This document shows positions 60,327 through 64,000 of a stretch of 64,000 nucleotides of DNA, in pieces. The position numbers and the translations under genes are program-made. Under the pieces are notes generated by a model that saw only the letters and a list, made by a program, of their open reading frames with translations, was not told where the DNA came from and ran no database searches. The stretch is from CADEED01 sp036677145 (GTDB lineage Bacteria; Pseudomonadota; Gammaproteobacteria; Steroidobacterales; Steroidobacteraceae): positions 47,662 to 111,661 of the forward strand of contig JAKFFF010000092.1 in NCBI GenBank assembly GCA_036677145.1, read 5' to 3'. Each line of letters begins with the position of its first letter. Position 1 is the stretch's first letter.

Positions 60327-61192
60327 TGCTCACCCGCCGCAGCATCGTCACGCTTGCGCTGGCTGCGACGCTTGCGAAACCCGCCGCCGGCGCCACCGCC
60401 GAACGCACGCTCAAGGCCATCCACAAACGTATCGGCGGCCGGCTCGGTGTCCACGTCCTCGACTCGCAGAGCGGCCGGCGTATCGGCTACGACGACCGCT
60501 CGCGTTATGCGATGGCCTCGACCTTCAAACTACCGCTGGCCGCCGCGCTGCTGTGGCAGGTGGATCGCGGCGCGTTTTCTCCGACGCGGCTGCTGCCGAT
60601 CGATCGCAAGGATCTCCTGCCAAACTCCCCCGCGGTGGAGGCGAAACTGGCCGAAGGCGCCGAGGGGATGACGGTCGAGGACCTGTGCAAGGCCGTCGTG
60701 ATACAGAGCGACAATGCCGCGGCGAATGTCCTGCTCGCGGGCATCGGCGGGCCGGGAAAACTCACCGAGTTCATTCGCAGCATCGACGATGACGTCACAC
60801 GTTTCGACCGCATGGAGCCCGAGCTCAACAGCAACCTGCCGGGCGATCCGCGCGACACGACGACGCCGCGCGCGATGGTGGACACCATGCTGCGCATCTT
60901 CACGCAGGACGTGTTGTCGCTGCCGAGCCGCGCGCAGCTGATCGACTGGATGAACAGCGCCCGTACCGGGATGGACCGTGTGCGCGCCGGCATGCCGCGC
61001 ACCTGGCAGGTGGGCGACAAGACCGGCACCGGGCAGAACGCCGCCGTGAACGATCTCGTCATCGCCTATCCACTCGGGCGGCGCCCGATCCTGATCGCCG
61101 TGTTCATGAGCGGGTCGACCTTGCCCCTGCCGGAACTCGTCGCCGCGCACGCGGAAATCGGCCGGCTCGTGACGCAGGAAAAGTGGCCCTGA
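60326..61192 (+). CDS. Class A serine beta-lactamase
   Basis: A 288-residue exported enzyme with a signal peptide ending AGA (about residue 23, Tat-like MLTRRS start). The four class A motifs are present: STFK (Ser65, Lys68), SDN (128-130), EPELN (general base Glu164), and KTG (232-234). It should open beta-lactam rings in the periplasm. It is translationally coupled to the channel gene upstream. It does not sit directly beside blaI-blaR1, which start 2.3 kb downstream. Confidence 0.95.
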   Translation: MLTRRSIVTLALAATLAKPAAGATAERTLKAIHKRIGGRLGVHVLDSQSGRRIGYDDRSRYAMASTFKLPLAAALLWQVDRGAFSPTRLLPIDRKDLLPNSPAVEAKLAEGAEGMTVEDLCKAVVIQSDNAAANVLLAGIGGPGKLTEFIRSIDDDVTRFDRMEPELNSNLPGDPRDTTTPRAMVDTMLRIFTQDVLSLPSRAQLIDWMNSARTGMDRVRAGMPRTWQVGDKTGTGQNAAVNDLVIAYPLGRRPILIAVFMSGSTLPLPELVAAHAEIGRLVTQEKWP

Positions 61193-61218
61193 GGAGAATC
61201 GACCCTGAGGAAAACGGA

Positions 61219-61638
61219 ATGATCAGCAAGAGGGTATGGCTGCTGGGCGTGTTGCTCGCGCTGACCGCGGGCTGCGGCGACACCATCAACGGCGTGCAAT
61301 TCGCGGAGCCCGAAGTCAAACGATTCCGCCAGCTGCTCGCCGCGCAGGAGTACGAGAAGATCTACAAGACCGCGCATCCGGACTTTCGCGCGGGGGCTCC
61401 GAAGGAGCGCGTCATCGCGCTGTTCGCGGCCATCAACCGGAAACTCGGCGCCTTCAGGAGCGCGCAGCAGATCAACTGGAACGTCAATACGCACAACATG
61501 ACGACCACCGTCGTGCTCGTGTACGCAAGCAAATACGCGGAAGGCGAGGCGACGGAGACGTTCACGATCGTGGTCGACGATGAGAAACCGTCGCTGTTCG
61601 GCTACCAGATCAATTCCTTCGACATGATCATCAAATAA
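61219..61638 (+). CDS. Small lipoprotein, DUF4019/DUF3887-like
   Basis: A 139-residue protein with a lipobox (LTAGC, Cys at about 18). The body (YEKIYKTAHPDFRAGAPKERVIALFAAINRKLG) fits small NTF2-like periplasmic domains such as DUF4019 or DUF3887; I cannot choose between them. It ends in a strand pair (SLFGYQINSFDMIIK). It lies between the beta-lactamase (26 nt) and a CPBP protease (4 nt), so the four may be co-transcribed. Confidence 0.75.
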   Translation: MISKRVWLLGVLLALTAGCGDTINGVQFAEPEVKRFRQLLAAQEYEKIYKTAHPDFRAGAPKERVIALFAAINRKLGAFRSAQQINWNVNTHNMTTTVVLVYASKYAEGEATETFTIVVDDEKPSLFGYQINSFDMIIK

Positions 61639-61642
61639 ACGC

Positions 61643-62533
61643 ATGAAATCCCGCTCGGTCTTCAGCGCGGAGGAAGCCCGGGGCTGGATACCCTGGGGCG
61701 CGCTCGCGCCATTTCTCGCGTTCATTTTCGTCGTCGCGCCGATGCTGGCGATCACGCTTGGGTTCGAACGCCTGCAGCTCGTGGATGCGGACGGCGATCC
61801 GATCGGGGACAAAGGATTGATGGCCTTCCTGCTGGTGCCATTCGGCGCCGTGGGCCTGCTCGTCCTGGGCTGGGTGAAATTCGTCGAACGCCGGCCGCTC
61901 GCAACCATCGGTCTCACGCGGCCAGGTTCGATGGGCCTTTTTCTGCGGGGACTCGCGATCGGATGCGCCACGATTCTCGCGGTGGTCCTCGCCAGCTGGG
62001 CAACCGGTGGTTACGAGGTCATTGCGTACGCCAAAGGGTTTCGTTCGATCGCGGCGCTGACGAGCATCGCCATCCTGCTGGTGTGTTTCGCGGTCCAGTC
62101 GAGCGTCGAGGAAGTGGTGTTCCGCGGCTGGCTGCTCTCGGCAATCGCGCGCAAATTCAATCTCGCGCTGGCCGTGATCCTGTCGTCCGCGGTGTTCTGC
62201 CTGCTGCATTTCAGCCCCGGCCAGCCGTGGCTCGTGACGCTGAACCTTGTGCTGTTCGCGTTGTTCGCCTGCACCTGGGCGATCCGCGCCGGCAACGTAT
62301 GGGGAGTCATGGGCTGGCACGCGGGCTGGAACTGGCTGCTGGCGACCGGCTTCGAGCTGCCCGTCACCGGGCTCGAGAGCGGCACGCCCGCCTTGCTGGT
62401 GCAGCTCTCGCCAGTCGGTCCTGACTACCTGACGGGCGGCCCGCAGGGACCCGAAGGCAGCGTCTTCTGCACGTTGTTCTTCGTGCTGTCGATCGCCTGG
62501 ATGCTCTGGCGCCGTCCGGCGCCCAAGGTTTAG
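61643..62533 (+). CDS. CPBP-family intramembrane metalloprotease (CaaX protease-like)
   Basis: A 296-residue protein with about eight membrane helices. The family motif EEVVFRGWLL (EExxxR) is near residue 155, HFSPG is the second motif, and GWHAGWNWLL holds the third with its His. CPBP proteins are glutamate intramembrane proteases, often tied to bacteriocin maturation or immunity. No peptide substrate gene is seen nearby. Confidence 0.92.
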   Translation: MKSRSVFSAEEARGWIPWGALAPFLAFIFVVAPMLAITLGFERLQLVDADGDPIGDKGLMAFLLVPFGAVGLLVLGWVKFVERRPLATIGLTRPGSMGLFLRGLAIGCATILAVVLASWATGGYEVIAYAKGFRSIAALTSIAILLVCFAVQSSVEEVVFRGWLLSAIARKFNLALAVILSSAVFCLLHFSPGQPWLVTLNLVLFALFACTWAIRAGNVWGVMGWHAGWNWLLATGFELPVTGLESGTPALLVQLSPVGPDYLTGGPQGPEGSVFCTLFFVLSIAWMLWRRPAPKV

Positions 62534-62580
62534 CCCGACCCGCACGTCCCATAGCCAGCGATCACAAGGGAGAGCTGGCC

Positions 62581-63306
62581 ATGAAAAGAATAGGGATGCT
62601 GGCGTTGCTGGCCGCCTGCGGGATGACCGCGGCGTACGCGCAAGAAGACTTGCAGGAAGTCGTCGTGACCGGCATACGGGCGGAAGCCTCGATTCCGGGC
62701 ACGAACCTCAAGCGACCCGGCGATTTCATCCTGCTCAACGTGCAGGTCGGCAATGATTCGCGCGACGAAAACACCCGCATCAGCGAGATCAAGGAAACCT
62801 TGCGCGCGATGTTGGCCGCCGCGGGACGCGACAAGACCATCGAGCTGTCGGTCATCGGCGAGAACAACCTCGTGCTGCCGCTGCGGCTCGATTCGGCGAC
62901 GCTGTCGCTGGTGTCGGGCAAACGCCCGGACACCTCGGAAACGACGATATCCGTGAAAACCAGGATTCCGGCGCAGGTCGCGAACACCTCGGCGCTGGTC
63001 GCGAAGCTGCGCGATTTCGCCAAGGGCATCAAAGCCGTCGGGCGCACCGAGATCGACGAGGACGGGGATTTCGAGATCAGCATCGTGAATCCGCAGCAGT
63101 ACCGCGATCGCGTGATCGAGCTGTTCGCGGCCGATGTGAAGAAGGTGACCGGAGCGCTTGGCCCGGATTACAAGGTCATTACCCGCGGTATCGATCAGCC
63201 CATCGAATGGGTGCGCGAAGGCATGCTCGACGTGGCTATCTACGTGCCGTATCGCTACGACGTGCTGCCTTCGACGGTGACGTCATTCATGCACGTCAAC
63301 GAGTGA
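62581..63306 (+). CDS. Exported protein with TonB-receptor-like N-terminus
   Basis: A 241-residue exported protein. The signal peptide ends near AYA-QED (residue ~20). The mature start EDLQEVVVTGIRAE looks like the N-terminus of TonB-dependent receptors (EEVVVTG), but no plug or barrel follows. The rest is a soluble-looking alpha/beta protein of SIMPL-like character (ISEIKETLRAMLAAAG, AKLRDFAKGIKAVG). No family is assigned with certainty. Confidence 0.75.
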   Translation: MKRIGMLALLAACGMTAAYAQEDLQEVVVTGIRAEASIPGTNLKRPGDFILLNVQVGNDSRDENTRISEIKETLRAMLAAAGRDKTIELSVIGENNLVLPLRLDSATLSLVSGKRPDTSETTISVKTRIPAQVANTSALVAKLRDFAKGIKAVGRTEIDEDGDFEISIVNPQQYRDRVIELFAADVKKVTGALGPDYKVITRGIDQPIEWVREGMLDVAIYVPYRYDVLPSTVTSFMHVNE

Positions 63307-63381
63307 GGCCTTGCGGCACCGTCCTTGCAGCGTCGGCGCGAAGAGAGAAACGTGCCTCATGACGGAGCTCGCCGGATCTTC

Positions 63382-63396
63382 CTACTAGCCGAGTAG
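63382..63396. promoter_or_regulatory. BlaI-type operator 1
   Basis: CTACT-AGCCG-AGTAG is a perfect 5-bp inverted repeat with a 5-nt centre, directly before the -35 box of the blaI promoter. It recurs as operator 2, with the same arms and spacing, 54 bp further on. Confidence 0.75.
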
Positions 63397-63426
63397 TTGA
63401 CAGCACCTGCCGATCGGGAGTTTACT
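63397..63426 (+). promoter_or_regulatory. blaI-blaR1 promoter
   Basis: TTGACA (63397-63402) is a consensus -35 box. TTTACT (63421-63426), 18 nt later, is a fair -10 box (four of six). The promoter is bracketed by the two CTACT-N5-AGTAG operators, so bound repressor would block RNA polymerase. Confidence 0.7.
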
Positions 63427-63435
63427 GCGTCACAA

Positions 63436-63450
63436 CTACTGCGCTAGTAG
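63436..63450. promoter_or_regulatory. BlaI-type operator 2
   Basis: CTACT-GCGCT-AGTAG repeats the arms and spacing of operator 1. It lies just after the -10 box, over the expected transcription start. Confidence 0.75.
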
Positions 63451-63511
63451 GTCGTGATCGAGAACCTGCCGGCGCTCAGGTCGCGCAATTTCTCGAACAG
63501 TAGGAGGTCTC

Positions 63512-63886
63512 GTGGAAATCGTTCTCGCCGATCGGGAAGCCGAGATCATGGAAGTTCTCTGGGACGCGGGGCCGTCCACCGTGAGCGAAGTGAGAGAGCT
63601 GGTCAGCGACGATCTCGCGTACACCACGGTGCTCACCATCCTCCGCAATCTCGAAGGCAAGGGGTACGTGACGCACGACCCCGAAGGCAAGGCGCACCGT
63701 TACTCGGCGGCCATCGAACGTGACGTTGCGCGCCGCAGCGCCCTGCGCGCCATGGCCGAAAAGTTCTTCAAGGGTTCGACCACCATGTTGCTCACACACC
63801 TGGTGACGGACGAGAAGCTCTCCCCGGAAGACCTCAAGCGCCTGCGCAACATGCTTTCGAAACGCAGCCGGAAGCCGCGGAAATGA
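63512..63886 (+). CDS. blaI: BlaI/MecI-family transcriptional repressor
   Basis: A 124-residue winged-helix repressor. The N-terminal LADREAEIMEVLWDAGPSTVSEVREL and AYTTVLTILRNLEGKGYVTHDPEGKAHRYSA are typical, and the C-terminal dimerisation helices follow. BlaI blocks target promoters until a BlaR1 sensor protease cleaves it. It starts with GTG after AGGAGG. The operators upstream predict autoregulation. It overlaps the next gene by 4 nt (ATGA). Confidence 0.94.
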   Translation: MEIVLADREAEIMEVLWDAGPSTVSEVRELVSDDLAYTTVLTILRNLEGKGYVTHDPEGKAHRYSAAIERDVARRSALRAMAEKFFKGSTTMLLTHLVTDEKLSPEDLKRLRNMLSKRSRKPRK

Positions 63887-64000
63887 TCGTCGCGATCATG
63901 GGTTACGGGCTCGCGGTAGGCGCGCTGGCGGCGCTCGCGGCCTGGCTCATCGAGCGGGCCCAGGCCGCGTTCGGGAGCGCGCGAAAGCCCGCATGGATCG
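63883..64000 (+). CDS. BlaR1/MecR1-like M56 peptidase sensor, N-terminal start (truncated by window)
   Basis: Only 39 codons are in the window: a short start and a transmembrane helix (GYGLAVGALAALAAWLIERA). The position directly after blaI with an ATGA overlap, and the membrane N-terminus, fit an M56-type BlaR1 antirepressor protease. The HExxH site would be beyond the window. Confidence 0.75.
   Translation, partial: MIVAIMGYGLAVGALAALAAWLIERAQAAFGSARKPAWI

Noticed and set aside
60326..63886. Direct blaI control of the class A beta-lactamase as one bla cluster.
   Set aside because: Three unrelated genes lie between, the beta-lactamase is coupled to the channel gene, and no CTACT-N5-AGTAG operator is seen before either.
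1..64000. CRISPR arrays, rRNA or tRNA genes, insertion sequences with DDE transposases.
   Set aside because: No regular direct-repeat array, no rRNA or tRNA pattern and no DDE transposase was found by reading; the only transposase is the RAYT.

Overview
The window is chromosomal DNA from a GC-rich, Gram-negative bacterium, most likely a gammaproteobacterium. The evidence is an rhlB / trxA-rho neighbourhood as in enterobacteria, a PlsB acyltransferase, GreB, YheU, YrfG, the CbpA-CbpM pair, a cyanide-insensitive type cytochrome bd oxidase, and many outer-membrane and lipoprotein genes. A placement near Steroidobacterales, Nevskiales or Xanthomonadales would fit the gene mix, but that is inference. 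Genes are dense, often joined by 4-nt ATGA/GTGA overlaps, and there is no prophage, integron, CRISPR array, rRNA or tRNA that I can see.

Layout. 1-5 kb: 3' end of a UvrD-type helicase, a small RRM protein with a clear terminator, arginine decarboxylase (speA), a sulfurtransferase and a GST. 5-12 kb: homospermidine synthase, a four-gene operon (GbsR/MarR regulator, DUF4166, TIGR01777 epimerase, membrane protein) diverging from an ArsR regulator-desaturase-SRPBCC operon with palindromic operators between them, then greB. 12-20 kb: envelope and proteolysis genes (M13 peptidase, LemA plus two TPM-domain proteins, L,D-transpeptidase, M1 aminopeptidase, rhomboid). 20-25 kb: an isolated contractile-tail sheath protein, a secreted seven-repeat Cys protein, a fatty-acid desaturase, a hotdog protein, an alkyltransferase-like protein and a hydrolase. 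25.8-26.7 kb: a REP-associated tyrosine transposase (RAYT) between long inverted repeats. 26.7-30 kb: an SDR and plsB. 30-38.6 kb: a putative envelope-transport operon DUF1302-DUF1329-YCF48-RND permease, coupled to a PLP decarboxylase. 38.7-44.6 kb: a metallo-beta-lactamase-fold hydrolase, a TfpX/Z protein, arfB, an MscS channel, a YdcH protein, a PHP phosphoesterase and yrfG. 44.6-48.5 kb: rhlB opposite trxA-rho, bracketed by two large hairpin repeats. 48.5-54.6 kb: an outer-membrane protein, HAD and alpha/beta hydrolases, a thioesterase, DUF4412-cbpA-cbpM and a fasciclin protein. 54.7-58.3 kb: cioAB with a 37-codon DUF2474 subunit, a DoxX-like membrane protein and yheU. 58.4-64 kb: a CASTOR/POLLUX-type channel overlapping a class A beta-lactamase, a lipoprotein, a CPBP protease, and blaI-blaR1 (cut by the window end) with paired operators.

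Themes. The strongest structural signal not explained by genes is a set of palindromic repeats. A RAYT is enclosed by a ~44-bp inverted repeat, and two unlinked ~30-bp-stem hairpins around rhlB-trxA-rho differ by compensatory base-pair changes. Repeat arms supply the stop codons, and in two cases the last residues, of neighbouring genes. Rho carries an unusual Gly/Arg/Asn-rich N-terminal extension and RhlB an RGG-rich tail. Lipid and envelope functions recur (two desaturases, plsB, thioesterases, the RND operon). SpeA and homospermidine synthase lie near each other and suggest a homospermidine-producing polyamine pathway.
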